DNA of 64,000 nucleotides from Engraulis encrasicolus (lineage: Eukaryota; Chordata; Actinopteri; Clupeiformes; Engraulidae). Location: NCBI RefSeq assembly GCF_034702125.1, contig NC_085878.1:26449951-26513950 (forward strand), in the 5' to 3' direction. Position numbers and translations under genes: made by a program. This document shows, one piece after another, positions 50,804 through 62,477 of the stretch (position 1 is its first letter; every line of letters starts with the position of its first letter). The notes under the pieces are model-generated. The model was not told the DNA's origin, searched no databases, and saw only the letters and a program-made list of their open reading frames with translations.

Positions 50804-53575
50804 ATGTACCGACACAGATCCTAACATTGTGAGATTGATGATTGGTGTTTCTGAGTGGGCAGTGAGCATCTCACCTGTGTTCTTATTTGCAGAGCCTTCA
50901 AACCGCACAAAGGCCTCTTGCTGAGCTCTGTGTTTGTTTACATTAAGGATCCCCTAATGAAGAAAGAAAAAAATCCTTCTGTGAATAAATATACATGTAT
51001 ATGACATATTGTATGTCTAATAGCAAAATGTCTGCAGTATAACATGCTCATACTCCTATCTTTATGGACCAACATTTACAAATGATAGAACAAAATAAAA
51101 TGGAAGAACACAGAAAAGAATATTATAGGATAGAATCATATGTCAATGGATAGAATAGATTGTACAGAATAAAACAGAACTACATGTACATATTGTACAC
51201 TCACCTGGATGAACCTGCCTGACTTGATGCCAGCCTCCAGCACCTCAGCAGGCAGGTGTTCTGTGTACTCCCTCTCTGTGCTCTCGCTCTCTTTCTCCAG
51301 CAGGGCCTGAGCTATGGAGCAGTACAGCTCCTGGGCAGCTTTCAGGTCGGGCCAAAACGTCTCCAGGTACTCCTGCCCCACAACAAGACAATAGGACTGG
51401 TTAGGATTAGGAAGGTTAGGAAAAAAGGTCATACACAAAAATTGTGTGTTTTTTAATCCTGTCCTTTATCCTATCCTCTTATTCCCCGAAGCTATTTTTC
51501 ATCAGCATAGGATTTTGTTTCACTTTTAAAATGACATGATAGAAAATTATTTTAGTAATCTCTCTATTAAATTATTTTGTAAGCTCTTCACTTTGTTGTA
51601 TCCTCCTATGTATGCACTTTGGTTTGCTTCCGTTTGATAAAATCTGAAATATTGTGTAAATTAACAAAATAGTTCTGAATGACTGTGTTCCATCATCCCA
51701 GTACCTTGGTAGAGATGACGTAGACCCCACTGGTGCAGCTGCTGTACTCTGCGATGGCCTCCTTATCCTCCGTGATCATCACCACTGGCCTCAGGCCGGC
51801 CAGATGGTCGTGGTACCACACTGCAGCATTGTAGATACTCCTGGCAAGACAGAACAGTCACAGCAAAGATTATTGGATATCACAGGAGTAGTGTATATAA
51901 TGTTGTAGTAAATACGATATAAAATCAATTCTCTCTGGTTCCTACAGATTGTATTAAGCTGATGTATGTCCTCTTTTGAAAATCGCTTTGGATAAAAGTG
52001 TCTGCTCTCTCACAGTAGACATCACACCACAGCTAGAACTGACTTGCTTTGCAACTTCCCAGATGAAAGAGGTTCTTAGTACCATGTACGTTTTAACCAT
52101 TTATTGATCAATCTCCTAGTCCTGACAGAAGCGTTATGTGGCTTCATACTCTTAACAAAACAAAGGGATGAGCCTATTGTATTAAGAGGTTCATCCAATG
52201 ATGAATGAGCATACCTATTTCGGTATGTGTCTAACATGATCAACTTTTTGGGATATTTCCTTTAAGACCTGGGGCTCACTTGCTTTGTTTGTTTGTTTTT
52301 GTCAATGTGAATCAACCTGAATGCATACTCTCCAGCAACACATCCTTTCCAATATTGTAGTGAATATTTAAGCCAGCACCCTCCAAATGCACCTGCATTA
52401 GTCAATGTCAGTGTCAGGGACACCTTTCTAACCTGCTCTGCCATTTCTCTTGTGTCTCTCCTCTCTCCCGTGGGCAGTAGGAGTACAACTGGAACTCGTT
52501 GGCGAAGTGAATGCAGTCATGCCTTGGGTCCTTCAGCAAGCTGCGCAGCCGGTTGTACAGCCTAGATAGGAGATATACGAGGATGAATGCGATGCCACTG
52601 AGAATTAGCCACAATTCAGATGGTCTGTTCTCAAGGTTCAATCATGGGAACAGCAAAGGTGTGTTTCTTCACCTTTGCGCAATGTCAGCAGAATTCATCA
52701 CAGCTAAACCCATACATCCGTGGAATTGATCTACTGTATAGCTACCTTTTACATTGAGGGTGTATGTTTTTGTTACCCTAATGGGCCAAACTGCAAAAGA
52801 TACATGCATCATCATGTGATACACCATTGTCATGGCAACTATCTTACCAACAGGGCAAAGAAACAGAGAGGTGAGCTCAACTTGGGTGTTACTTTACTCT
52901 TGGGGATAATGTACCTGCGCCCTCGACTGTGCTGTGCTGCATGACAGGCAGTCTGCATGAACACAATCCCCTGAAGCTCTCGGAACTCCAGCACTTCCAG
53001 GAAATCACGCACCACGCCAGCGTCAGGCACCACATAGTGAGTCAGCTGTTCGGACAGAGTTTTGCCTTCTACGCGGATGGAAACCATACAAAGGGGTTTT
53101 GTGTTGATGCAGGTAGATCAGATAAAGTATGTATGTGGCACAATGACGATAATTAAATTAGCAGCTGGTTGTATATCTCAAAACATACTAGTTCTAAATC
53201 AAAACAAATGTGTTTTTCACTCCAGGTTGAGTTGTTGAAGGCTGTGGGCGCGAAACTTGTTACCGATGCCCACTGCAGTTCTATGCATCCAACTAAAGTT
53301 AAGGTATTTAGATAGCATTCATCAAGCATATAATTTCCTTGTCCTTTATAAAGCCGCAAGAGCCCATACGACAAAACCATAATATTAGAGTAAGTAATGG
53401 CTAACTATGTAGCCAGCTAGTGGATAAGAAATTGCATTTTACCGTTCTCACAAGCAGCTTGACAGAGCTGGTTATAACAAGGCACATTCTCCCTCAGATA
53501 GTGTTCTCGGACGACACGAACTTTCCCACCACGAGAACTTTTTAAACACAAAGTCTTTTCTGTCTTGATCATCAT
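28104..53575 (-). CDS. dis3l: DIS3-like exonuclease 1 (cytoplasmic exosome RNase II)
   Basis: 3'-5' exoribonuclease of the cytoplasmic RNA exosome. Nineteen coding exons (minus): 53575-53443, 53065-52915, 52561-52433, 51840-51705, 51372-51205, 50953-50875, 50585-50358, 49752-49583, 40943-40782, 40429-40179, 39709-39617, 38605-38440, 37547-37410, 35053-34818, 34427-34273, 32711-32527, 29776-29631, 29156-28985, 28448-28104. They sum to 3243 nt, 1080 aa (human about 1054). Order: N-terminal PIN region (about 1-185), two cold-shock-like RNA-binding domains (about 240-450), RNB catalytic domain (about 470-850), S1 domain and basic C-tail. The RNB acidic cluster is intact ([15 protein letters not shown], Asp488/494/496/497), as are [13 protein letters not shown] and [13 protein letters not shown]. 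Start: two adjacent Met codons; the first was chosen by analogy with human. An 11-Gly tract (about 315-325) sits in the cold-shock region. The intron between exons 8 and 9 holds an 8.2 kb repeat array; others hold DNA transposons. Confidence 0.94.
29392..29616 (+). mobile_element. LINE reverse-transcriptase C-terminal fragment, copy 1
   Basis: Plus strand encodes [20 protein letters not shown]...[16 protein letters not shown], the C-terminal end typical of LINE polyproteins, 5'-truncated, with a stop (TAG) right after RLRTT. It is antisense to dis3l and ends about 15 bases from the donor of exon 17. About 93% identical (by eye) to 50165-50342. Confidence 0.7.
30015..30553. mobile_element. Inverted-repeat DNA element
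   Basis: Ends CAGCATGATCTCCAGAATTC ... GAATTTTGGAGATCAGGCTG. The inverted arms (about 45 bp, including GTGCTCCTGGACACGGATGT) are partly duplicated internally. Flanked by direct ATAAGAC at 30008-30014 and 30554-30560. No ORF of note. Confidence 0.7.
30568..32463. mobile_element. hAT-like non-autonomous element
   Basis: 1896 bp with ends CAGTGGCGTAAC ... GTTACGCCAGTG and GC-rich GGGCCCCGGTGCGA blocks near both ends. Flanked by perfect 8-bp CTCATACA (30560-30567 and 32464-32471). No transposase found. It begins 14 bases after the previous element in dis3l intron 16. Confidence 0.85.
32734..33944. mobile_element. Probable DNA transposon remnant
   Basis: Ends CAGTGCCTCCAG ... CTTGAGGGACTG are imperfect inverted repeats, extended by related TTTTTCGCGATT/CGCAAAAAATCACAA tracts. 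Direct AACATA flanks both sides (32728-32733 and 33945-33950). The interior has A-rich GCCGCAAAATC repeats and a GA tract (33440-33468). It lies 22 bases upstream of dis3l exon 16. Confidence 0.5.
35097..35470. mobile_element. hAT-type MITE
   Basis: 374 bp. Ends TAGGGATGCACCGATACC ... GGTATCGGTGCATCCCTA; perfect 8-bp duplication TTAATAAT at 35089-35096 and 35471-35478. The interior is rich in TATCGGTA. Confidence 0.92.
36000..37197. mobile_element. Composite inverted-repeat element with 140-bp internal repeats
   Basis: Bounded by TATATCCCCGAAACGCG (36000-36016) and its exact complement CGCGTTTCGGGGATATA (37181-37197). Inside are a palindromic MITE (about 36166-36501), four copies of a 140-bp unit (AAATCTGGGACAAATCCA at 36632, 36772, 36912 and 37052) and a GGC triplet tract (37113-37149). 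The unit shares GTCAGAAGTTATGG and GCCATCTTGAA blocks with the array at 41-49 kb. Confidence 0.65.
36166..36501. mobile_element. Palindromic MITE nested in the composite element
   Basis: The left arm (TTTTAATGGTTCA, then ATTAGGTACAGTGTAATA) is mirrored in the right arm (TATTACACTGTACCTAAT, then TGAACCATTAAAA pattern). The centre consists of ACACTGGTATTAC-type repeats. Confidence 0.6.
38185..38305. repeat. Common fish interspersed repeat fragment
   Basis: TTACATTACATAACAATTAG followed by an AAAGCGATATGTACAGGGTA block and GCCTCGCTCAAGGGTACCTC has the form of a widespread fish repeat. A related ATTTAGCAGACACTTTTGAC motif occurs at 54277-54296. Confidence 0.5.
42056..42134 (-). repeat. tRNA-like head of array unit 1
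   Basis: The minus strand reads TAGCTGCTTGGCTTAGTGGT (A-box TGGCTTAGTGG) and about 45 nt later GGGTTTCGAAACCC (a slightly altered B-box). It resembles a tRNA D-arm plus T-arm, but acceptor and anticodon stems are not well formed. Confidence 0.65.
44456..44534 (-). repeat. tRNA-like head of array unit 2
   Basis: Same arrangement as unit 1: A-box TGGCTTAGTGG and B-box region with GGTTTCGAAACCC. Confidence 0.65.
45388..45441. repeat. Cloverleaf palindrome, copy 1
   Basis: 54 nt: outer arms CGGG/CCCG enclose three hairpins, CCTTGC-TCT-GCAAGG, CCATGC-TCT-GCATGG and CTTGC-TCC-GCAAG. Preceded by AACAGGACTTAGAGATTACT and followed by CTTAATAA. Confidence 0.8.
46269..46349 (-). repeat. tRNA-like head of array unit 3
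   Basis: A-box TGGCTTAGTGG and a better-preserved B-box (GGGTTCGAATCCC). Confidence 0.65.
47206..47259. repeat. Cloverleaf palindrome, copy 2
   Basis: Identical 54-nt module between array units 3 and 4, with the same flanks as copy 1. Confidence 0.8.
48357..48435 (-). repeat. tRNA-like head of array unit 4
   Basis: A-box variant TGGCATAATGG and perfect B-box GGGTTCGAACCCC. Confidence 0.65.
49282..49335. repeat. Cloverleaf palindrome, copy 3
   Basis: Same module at the right end of the array, followed by TTAATAAATAATAATAACTA. Confidence 0.8.
49382..49435. repeat. Cloverleaf palindrome, copy 4
   Basis: Second tandem copy at the array's right border; unique sequence resumes after TTAATTAAG. 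Confidence 0.8.
50165..50342 (+). mobile_element. LINE reverse-transcriptase C-terminal fragment, copy 2
   Basis: Encodes [20 protein letters not shown]...[14 protein letters not shown]. It is antisense to dis3l and ends about 16 bases from the donor of exon 7. Same 3' end point as the copy at 29616. Confidence 0.7.
50407..50439 (-). repeat. Coding triplet repeat (GGA)11 in dis3l exon 7
   Basis: Eleven TCC triplets on plus, giving eleven glycines in DIS3L at about residues 315-325. Confidence 0.92.
50632..50800. repeat. Two (GT)n microsatellites
   Basis: GT tracts at 50632-50664 and 50710-50800 in the intron between dis3l exons 6 and 7. Confidence 0.95.
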
Positions 53576-54772
53576 AACAACTCAGTGAAATCTGTTGTAA
53601 ACAACATCCATGCGGAAGCGCATTCAAGCGCGCGGTACGGCGACTCTGAGGGACAAAGTAGAGAGACGTCAACACACACTCACAAAGCGAAGCTAGCCAT
53701 CAATCTACATAGCTGTTGAATTAATGCACACAGTGCTCCATTATTTTTGCTCAACTACTGGCCACTGATGCAAGCAAAACACACACAAACTAAACAGGCT
53801 AAATTACATGTATTTGGAATCAGGCAACTAAATATACTACTACTAGGCTACGACTACTACTAGTCCTACTACTAGCCTACTTATACTAATAGGCTACCAC
53901 TAAATTTGTCTCTAGGGCAGGGATGGGCAATTATTTTGCTCCAGGGGCCATAGAATATTGACTGAAGGGCTATATCACAGGCAACTTCTGTTCTGTTGTT
54001 TTTTTATTTATAATAATACACACTATTAGCATAATTTGTTGACTATTTCATTCCTGCACATTATATGGACATGTATGGAGGGAGATGATTACAATAGCCT
54101 ATGTACATGGTTAATCTCAAAAGACCCCTAGGTGTGCTGGGTGAGAGCATCACTTTGGATTCAAATGTTTTTCTTGTAAAGGCTCTGCGGGTCATAGGAA
54201 ATGTCACAGCGGGGCCCCGGGCCTGGATTTGCCCACGTCTGCTCGAGGGCCTAATAATTACATTACATTACATTACATTTAGCAGACACTTTTGACCAAA
54301 TCGACTTACAAGGAGGACATTCAAGCAAGTAATAATGAGCAGTAAAATAGACACTTGTATAGTTGATTTTATTTCTATTTTCATTTCAGTCCACTTCCAA
54401 TTGATCTTCTGAATACTACATTAAATAAACTATTATGATCATTAAATACATAACAAAATCCAAGTAGGATTAAACATACAAAAACCCTCACATGCTTATG
54501 GAACAAACAACAACATGAACAACACAATGACACACAAGGAAAGACAAATAATGTAGCGATGAGGATCATCACATCTATAAAAGTTACAGAGAATCCAAGT
54601 ACTGGAAGGTTTGTAGAAAAACATCTCTATTAAAATATTTAAGGATTTTGGCAATCTTATCTACAAAATAGTATAAAAAAATCTTCATTTGATTTCAGAT
54701 GGACTCTCATCTGATGGTAAAGGTGCAACAAGCTGGAGTGGTTTGATTCAGATGGCACAGAACAGACATTTA
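53576..54772. other. Region between dis3l 5' end and the mucin-like gene
   Basis: The first ~100 bases (53600-53700, with GCGCGCGGTACGGCG) are CpG-rich and probably hold the dis3l promoter. Fragments of common repeats follow: a hAT-like CAGGGATGGGCAA end near 53928 and ATTTAGCAGACACTTTTGAC at 54277-54296. A candidate AATAAA for the mucin-like gene lies at 54373-54368 (minus). Confidence 0.45.
54368..54373 (-). terminator. Candidate polyadenylation signal of the mucin-like gene
   Basis: TTTATT on plus, AATAAA on minus, about 400 bases after the stop codon. Confidence 0.4.
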
Positions 54773-55353
54773 TCAGCGGAAATTTCCAGAAGGATAGTTA
54801 GACATTTGAATGTTGTCTCCTTCTAGAGTAGGGTTGTGGTATCCCTGCCCATCAAATTTCAAGTCCAGTGGTTCACCATTGTCCAACCTCAGAACTGCAA
54901 AAACAAAGGAATATAAGATTACAATAGGGCAAATCATATTAATAAGCACCTATAGAATCTTACTCTCTCTGCCTATAACATGTACAAAATTTATGACAAA
55001 TACTATAAAACTTGGTCTAATTTAGCAAAACATTAATTGAAACAATCTCTTAAATAACGTTTGCTGATAGGCCTACCTGGATCAGGGTGTCCGTCTTCAA
55101 CTAATTTTGAGTGAGAGAAATTCCTTCGGCCTCTCCTCTTTAGTAAAACGTAGACGACCAGACCCACAAAGCCCACAGCCACTGCGATGCCCAGGACAGC
55201 TCCCCACGCTTTATTGTTCTTCGTATTCTCTGTCTCTGATGACAAACCTGGGAGACCAAAAAAAGAAACGTTATGAGCAAGCGCAATCAGAGATGGCAAC
55301 CAGGCCTCTTTGTCAATGCTCCAGGCATCTTTGTTTTTTACATCATGTGTGGG

Positions 55354-55449
<96 letters not shown>

Positions 55450-58446
55450 GGGTCATTGCAATACCTGTGTCCAATCCCTCTCTGGGAGGACAAGTAATGT
55501 TCAGAATATTGCATATCTTTATTCAGAATGCTTTAAAACGAGCCTTCAACATTTCGGCTATTGTACCTGAAACCAGGCGTAGGACAGAAGACCACATGCA
55601 TTATTTTCTATTAGACAGTTATGTTAGTGTTATAACTTGTATGTGTAATAATACAACTTTAGGATATGTCTTATTCTGTGTGTACTCCTAACGATTGCAG
55701 CTTTGTCCTCACACTTTGTTCTCACACAGGCAGGGATTATGTAAAAACAATCTCCCTGCGAATCGACCAAGCTCTCCATTACAAGCCTAATCCGTGTGTC
55801 CAATTCCAGAGTCCAGTATAGTTCGCATTATTGTTAGCCTTCTAGCCTGCTAGCCTGACTCCTGGTTAGCTCGCGCTCAGGCCTGGGTCTGCTGCTCTCG
55901 AGTCCTCTTGACCTCGGGAAGTGGCCCCTCCCCTCTCGTGCCTGGCCTGGGAACACTGGTCCCTTTGTCCAGCAGCGGGAGGTGTATGTAAGGGAAGCCT
56001 CAGCCCCACAGCAGGCCCAGGTAGTGTTTGAAATTGAACTCCATTCACTGGAGCCAAACAGGCTGGATTTCGATGTAAAGTAAAACTCCAAATGTAGGTC
56101 ATCTCATGTGCCCCGAAAGAAAGAAAAGTCATGTTTCATGTGCCTTCTGGGAGAACAGCAGGGGAGTTTTTTCTCAACCCGCATCTATGAAACAATGGAT
56201 CCATAGCTCATAATAAAGACACAGGGTGTCTCATGGTATTTCTTTCACCCATTCAACTTTAACGCATCAGAGAGTGTAACACACCCAATATGACAGTCTC
56301 TCGTCAGTGCTGAGGTTAGTTATGAGGGTGTGTTGTCCAAATGTCAAAATACATAGTCACTCTCTCACGCCACCCCTCTTAGGTTTGTCAGTAAAAGAGG
56401 CAACTCAACCATGCAGCCTATTGTTTTTATACAAAAAATTGCAAATAGAGATCAGAGCAAGACATCACATGACCACATGATTATAGTGGTGTGACCTATG
56501 AACATGGCTTGGTCTGCTGTTAGGCCTATAAGCCACTGGTCAGTTTTGAGGGTGTGTTGCCAACATTTTCTCAAAATCCTCTCATCTCACCTCAGATTTT
56601 TAAACCAAAGTTGAATAAATTATGACAAATCAGAATCATAATGGTGTGAAATCTTGTCATGACTTGGGTCCAGTCTTGTAACATGAGTTAGTAGGTGTGT
56701 TGTCAAATATATCATAGACCTGCATCGTTTAAAAAAGGAGCTATAAAAAAGTTGACTAATCTTAGCTCAGTCAAAGCAATAAGATGACTTGATGGAGATA
56801 AGTTGAATATATTTTTTTGTACAGTCTACTGTGACCTCACTCTGATTTGTAATAAGGACCGGTAGTGGTAGTAAAATGGTCGCAAGTTTGAACACATGGC
56901 GTGTGTCACTTTTTAAAATTGACTTTAAAGGAAGTGAAGTGTGAAGTGAAGAGACATGCCATAGAAGTAGAACATTAGACCTAGAGGGGACACGGCAATT
57001 CGAGACAGCACTGGAAAACGGCAAGCGCATCCTCTATCCTCTGTAGGTAGACCTGTGCTCTTCAGTCAGTGCAAATCAATGAGCATGTCCACCTCTGTCA
57101 ATGGACTAAAACTGTGTGAATATGAAGTGACATATCAATCAAGGACCAGATTTGAAATGTCAGGCAACCTACATGAGTCTTTAAAATACATTTTGAAATC
57201 AGTTCATATTAGTTATGTAGATATTTAGTAGCACCTTTCAACTACTGTGCTTTAATAGTGTGTCGATGGATATTTTCACACTATTAAGCCATTTTTTTTG
57301 AAGAGGTGAGCCCCTTCTCCATTTATTTACGTACTACATGGCTCAGGTCTACCTACAAATAATGGCTGTCAGGATTGCTGTGAATAAGGGGGCCGTGTCA
57401 GCTCTAGTCTAATGTTCTGCCTCTATGTACAGTAGGGGCCTTAGTCTCTCACCTCGCTCATCGCTGTCCCCGCTGCCGACACCAGCAGCTTTCCCCACTG
57501 CAGTGCCAGTAAGGCCTTCTGTGGATGTGGTGGGCTCCACCGGTACTTCTGGCTCAGCTGTAGTAGCATCATCGATGGGAATCTCCCCTGGCGTTGGCTC
57601 AGCTGTAGTAGCATCATCAATGGGAATCTCCCCTGGCGTCGCCGTGGTGGTGGTGGTCTCGTCGCCGGGTAGACTTTCAGTAACAGGTGCTAATCCATCA
57701 TTGGTGTCGTTGACCCCGGCCGTGGTGCTTGTCGTCCCCTCGTCCTGCGGTGCTCCCTCGGTAGGCTGAGGAGGGACGATATCTGATCCGTTGGTGGCGG
57801 GCGTTGGACTGGTGACCTCTGTGGTGTTGCTGTTGACCTCTGTCTCCGTGGTCATGGTGCCGTTTGCCTGCGACGTGCTGTTGGTCTCGCCGGTGGGATT
57901 GGTACTGTTGGTTGACACAGTTTCATTCTGTGGAGACACCATTGGGTCGAGTGGAGCTTCTGGTACTTGTGTGGTGTTGGTGTTGGTGTTGGTTGTCACA
58001 GTCGTATTCTCTGGTCGGTTCTCATCCTCCATGGTCTCATTCTCTCCAGGGTAGTCGTCCGTCCTGACCTCTGGAATATCTATGGTGCCGTTTGTCTCTG
58101 AGGAACCTGAGGTAGTACCTGAGGAACCGGAGGGCTCCTCTCCCTCACCGTCTCTCAGATACTCTGGTGGGAATGTGGGCTGGGGGTCCTCCTCAGCAGC
58201 ACTACTGAATACCATGGACCCTTGGGCCAGGCCATCAGAGTTCTCCTCCTCCTCAAGGGGTTGTTGGTCATTGTTGGTCGAGTCTCCAACTATGTCATTT
58301 CCACCGACGGTGGGGACCACAGCGTCGTAGTAGTCATTTCCATCGTTAAGTCCAGCTCCATACTCTAAAGGATCCTGAAGTGAAACGCTAGAGATGCTGT
58401 GGATGATGAGGAGCAGAGCGAATGTAAAGTCCAGTCGTAGCCTCAT
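54773..58446 (-). CDS. Mucin-like type I membrane glycoprotein (mucin-15-like tail)
   Basis: Three coding exons (minus): 58446-57453, 55247-55077 and 54894-54773, summing to 1287 nt, 428 aa. A splice acceptor (TTTTCCCCCAG) lies about 25 bases before the ATG, so a non-coding 5' exon is expected (candidate ending at 60184). The product has a signal peptide (MRLRLDFTFALLLIIHSISS), then about 310 residues of Thr/Ser/Pro/Glu-rich sequence with many NXT/NXS sites, suited to dense O- and N-glycosylation. A repeated PGEIPIDDATTAEP is encoded by a 45-bp duplication (about 57560-57645). One membrane span (about 346-367) is followed by KRRGRR and a conserved-looking tail with FSHSKLVED, DPVLRLDN and YHNPTL. 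The tail resembles human mucin-15 (FSHRRL..., PVLRLDN, YYNPTL), but orthology is not established. Mucin ectodomains evolve quickly, so only the tail is informative. Confidence 0.75.
55352..55450. repeat. (ACAG)n microsatellite
   Basis: About 24 perfect GACA units in an intron of the mucin-like gene. Confidence 0.95.
55451..57452. other. Intron of the mucin-like gene, nothing further recognised
   Basis: Includes a GC-richer stretch at 55860-56050. No exon with suitable splice sites and frame was found. Confidence 0.4.
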
Positions 58447-60183
58447 GACCTTTCTGTCTTCTGGGGGAAAATATTGAGAACAATTTAAATTTATTAGATT
58501 TACCTCACACAACCACCAGTCTAACTATAGCTATGCTATAACTAACTATAGCTGAGGAATTTAGATTGTATAACATAACATAACAGAGCATAACATATAG
58601 CCTTAGAAAAGACACATCATCACGTAATCAATAACTCCCAACTGTACAGTGGTGGGGTATCTTAAATACGTAGTCCTTCGCATACCACATACTGTAGGCC
58701 TACCATAAGGATACTTCAGAAGTTGAATGAATAGCTGGCACCATATCTGGGCTGTTGAGTTCAAACCTTATATACAAGTTGACATTTTCAGGTTGTCATA
58801 TGAATTCATCATTTCCAATTATGTAATTGTACTGCTGTGTGTACTGCTGTGTGAAGATCCGTGTTTTTTGTACTGGCTTTGACACACCTATAGGGTGTGT
58901 GACTAGTATAATCATCTCAGTTATGTGGCCTTTCAATGCTGTTCTTCTGGTTGCACGAACGGTGTATAATACGTAGGTAAAGAATGTGGCTCTCAGCTGT
59001 GAGGACAGAAAGCTATCTGCCGCACATCACAGTTAGCCTACTTTATGACAAACAACATGCCATAAAATAGTAAAAGCAAGGCTTTATACAGTGTGCTATG
59101 TTAAGAGGTTTACTTGTACTGTAGTTGCTCTTGACTACTCTGATACAGGGTAACTTTTTGAGCAATGTTGTCAGGCTGTATTACTTGAATGGCTCCTAAG
59201 TTTCTGATGAACACAAAAACGTGTTCTACTGATCCAACTGCTCTTGATAAAAGTGTTCCTCTATAGTGATAAACAGTCTGAATGACATTTTATGATATTA
59301 TTGCCCAGAAACGTAAACAAAAGTTGCCTGCCCGTGCATCATATTTAACCTCAGGGATCAGGCTATGACCTCATCGCTGTAACTATTGTGTTGAACATCC
59401 GTGACTACATTATTTGTAAAGGAATTATTATCCACACAGCAGCAAAGCTTGACATAACAGGACAATTTTTTTGTTGCAGGGTCTCAGAAAAACTGAAATG
59501 TGACCACTCACAAAAGTATTTAGGACACATGTTTTCCTTTGTGATTTTATGACTTTTGTGTTTCTAAAAGCCACAATGGTCTTTTTAATGTTGGTCAGTG
59601 TTGCTTACATCACTTTCCCTCTCTGATTACTGCAAGGCCCTGGCTTTGTGTTTAATTAACACATTCACAATGATGTAATTGGCCTGAATCATTTATGAGT
59701 ATTCAAATATAATTCACGAACACACATTTAACTGCACAGCTTTTCAACTCTGAAGGAAATAAAACAAAAGACGAATGGAAATACAAAAGGGTTGGCTAGG
59801 ATTAAAGAGGCCAGTGCTGTAGATGGAAATGTTTGTGGATAGCTTTGGCCCAATGCAGAGGCATCTTGAGGGCCAAACAGAAGCCCCTATGACTATGGCC
59901 AGTCCAACTCAACAATAAACCTTCTCTCCAAATATTTACGTAATCACATCAAATAAAGATGGTCAGAATTATCCAACCGAAATAAAGCCATGGATGTGGT
60001 CATGTAGGCCTACATGTGCTTTTTATGCCCTTTTTATTTCGCACTCGCACGTAAGTTGAAACTCAACCATGCACTGTAAGACATTTTAACTTCACTCTTT
60101 AAGCTTTAAAGTTTTAAAAAATCCCATAAAACAAAATGAAAAGTAAGCAGATTTGGGGAATAATTGGGATGAAAAGAACATAC

Positions 60184-60330
60184 CTGTACTGTCTAGCGAT
60201 GCGATGAGAACAGGTGCGCTGTTGGCAGAACTGATCTGTGATGGCGAGAAACCGTTTAAGCAGGAGAGGCAGAGAAGCTAGACGGAAGAGGAGGGAGCTG
60301 TGTGCAGCTCCGCTCGGTGCACTCAGGAAC
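60184..60330 (-). other. Candidate non-coding first exon of the mucin-like gene
   Basis: On the minus strand a donor (AGTACAG|GTATG) at 60184 follows GC-rich sequence, about 1.7 kb upstream of the coding exon, which starts with its own acceptor. The 5' end is a guess. Confidence 0.4.
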
Positions 60331-62206
60331 CGGCCTTACCTGAAAGTGCACCTGTTGGCCCCTCCCCCTGACACACCATTTAGGAGAAGTGCGTCACGGA
60401 TATGAAAAAAAAAAACACACACAAAAATATCCCTCTCCTCTTCTCTCTCTCTCACCCTCTCTCCTTCTTAGAGTCAGTTCTGGAATCATCCACCGAGACT
60501 GAGTGCTACTAGTTCCAGCAGTCTTGGTGGTCTGTGTACACACCGTAGATACCAAAGCCCTTACCTACAGGTCCTCTGAGGATTCCATCTCTGTTGTCTA
60601 GGCAACATGGGGTTATGCAGGAGGGAGGGGGGTGGGTGAGGGTTGGGGGGTATAGTGGTGACACAGATCCACTTTCCTACCACTGCCACTGGTATCTCAG
60701 GGCAACATCGGGCAACAAAAGAACCCGGGGTTATTTTTAAATGGATGGCTGCGCCCTGCGTTACAGGAGTGGCTCTTGTGATTGTTTACCGTGGCACATG
60801 ACTGTGAAGAGTGGCACACACACAGAGCTGAGTCACTCGGACGTCTGACGTGTAACTCGAACGCAGTACAGGTGGAAACCCAATCAAGCGTGGCCATCCT
60901 AAAGTCTAGGAATGCAGATCTTCTAGGAGGTATTAAGATTGTTGCAAAATGGAATCCTCAATAAATGCCTTTTCTGAAAACCCAATTGTCCATCACAAAA
61001 GAGAGAAATACAAACAAATGACTTGTCACGTTGACACAAGAATGAAATGCAACACTGGGTGTGCATGTCAGACTTACCATGAATAAGTGATTGCATAACT
61101 GACCACACACATAAACTGACAAAAGGACTGACCATCTCATCGTCACAATGTACTGTAGAATAATATCTTTTGAATAAGTGGTGACCAATGAAATGCAATG
61201 TTATGGAGGAAAAAATGGATAATGTATCAATTTTTAAATCAAATGTTTTGTGAGCTAAAAACATACTGTATAATTCTTAGAATAAAACGAGAAGGATCAC
61301 TTCCTCTCTTCACCACTAGAGAGTGCTCTGGTCCGGCTTATTCTAGACATACCTCTATGATTCAAATTGCAGCAGAATTACAGAAGTCCTACTGCCATCA
61401 CAGTCACGCAGACCTATATGCTGCCGCAATCATACATGTTCAAACCCTTACATAATAGAGTAAACTGAACCGGTGCATCCTTTAAGACAGTCTCTAATTT
61501 AAACCATATACAGAGCACGTGTAGGTCTTTAAGACTTGAAGTCTAATTGCAGGAGCTGGTTCTGCCATGCCTCCTGTCCCGTCAGCCCTCCTCCAGGAGA
61601 AGATAATTATTTTCATCTGACCATTTGTTCGAATCCATACAATCAATTCCAAGCTGATTATATCAGAATTGCTGTGAACACTGCCAGCTGTGTGTCTGTA
61701 TGTCTGTCTCTCTCTGGGGCCTGTAATTGTCTCCGCAAGTGCTGCCAAACGCATGGCTTGTGTGTTATATAACTCTTAATATGGGCATTCCTCTGGCCCC
61801 GCGCACACACACACACTGGAAAACTTTTTTCTTCAAATACATGCCAACAACACATAGGCTTTATGTGTTCATTCAGCCCCCCTCCCCGCTCTCTTTACGA
61901 AGCCTTTAGTCTCTCTGGGGGCCGCCAGCCTGGCCCACAATCCAAAACGTTTATGCACGTAACAAGACAAGGCACGTCTCTGGTCGTGCTTTCCAGCTAA
62001 TTTTTCTGTAATGAATTAAGTGAAATGGTGCTGTAAAGTGCCTTTGGAGGGGGAACAAAATGGTACCCGTGGGGCAGACCGTAAAGCTACAGGAGGACGA
62101 CGCAACAAAAATTACCTCTCGCTTAATGAACACAAAAACACCTCTCTTGCTGCATAGAATAGAGACTGTGTACAGTTTATAGAGGAGAAGGAACTACAAT
62201 GAAGTT

Positions 62207-62477
62207 TCTTCCTCTTTTCATTTACGCCTAATGGCCAGGTCAAAGTGTTTGGGTAAGCCACATGAAAGCACAGCATTTCTACAATAGAGCGCTTCACAAT
62301 TAGGAAGTGGAGGGGGGCTACAGTGTTGTTAGTGACCCAAAGCTTTTTATATGGATATGCTTGGATGAAATAACACAAAGTAGCTGATGAGGAGCATGTT
62401 GTAAAATAAATAAAAAAATGTGTAGGAGCAGCTAAAACGTTACACCGGTGCCAAAAGCACTCCCCTGTGCTGCATGT
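62207..62477. repeat. Diverged duplicate, copy A
   Basis: Shares with copy B, in order: ACAATTAGGAAGTGGAGGGG, TATATGGATAT, GGATGAAATAACACA, AGTAGCTGAT and GCCAAAAGCACTCCCCT. Confidence 0.75.
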
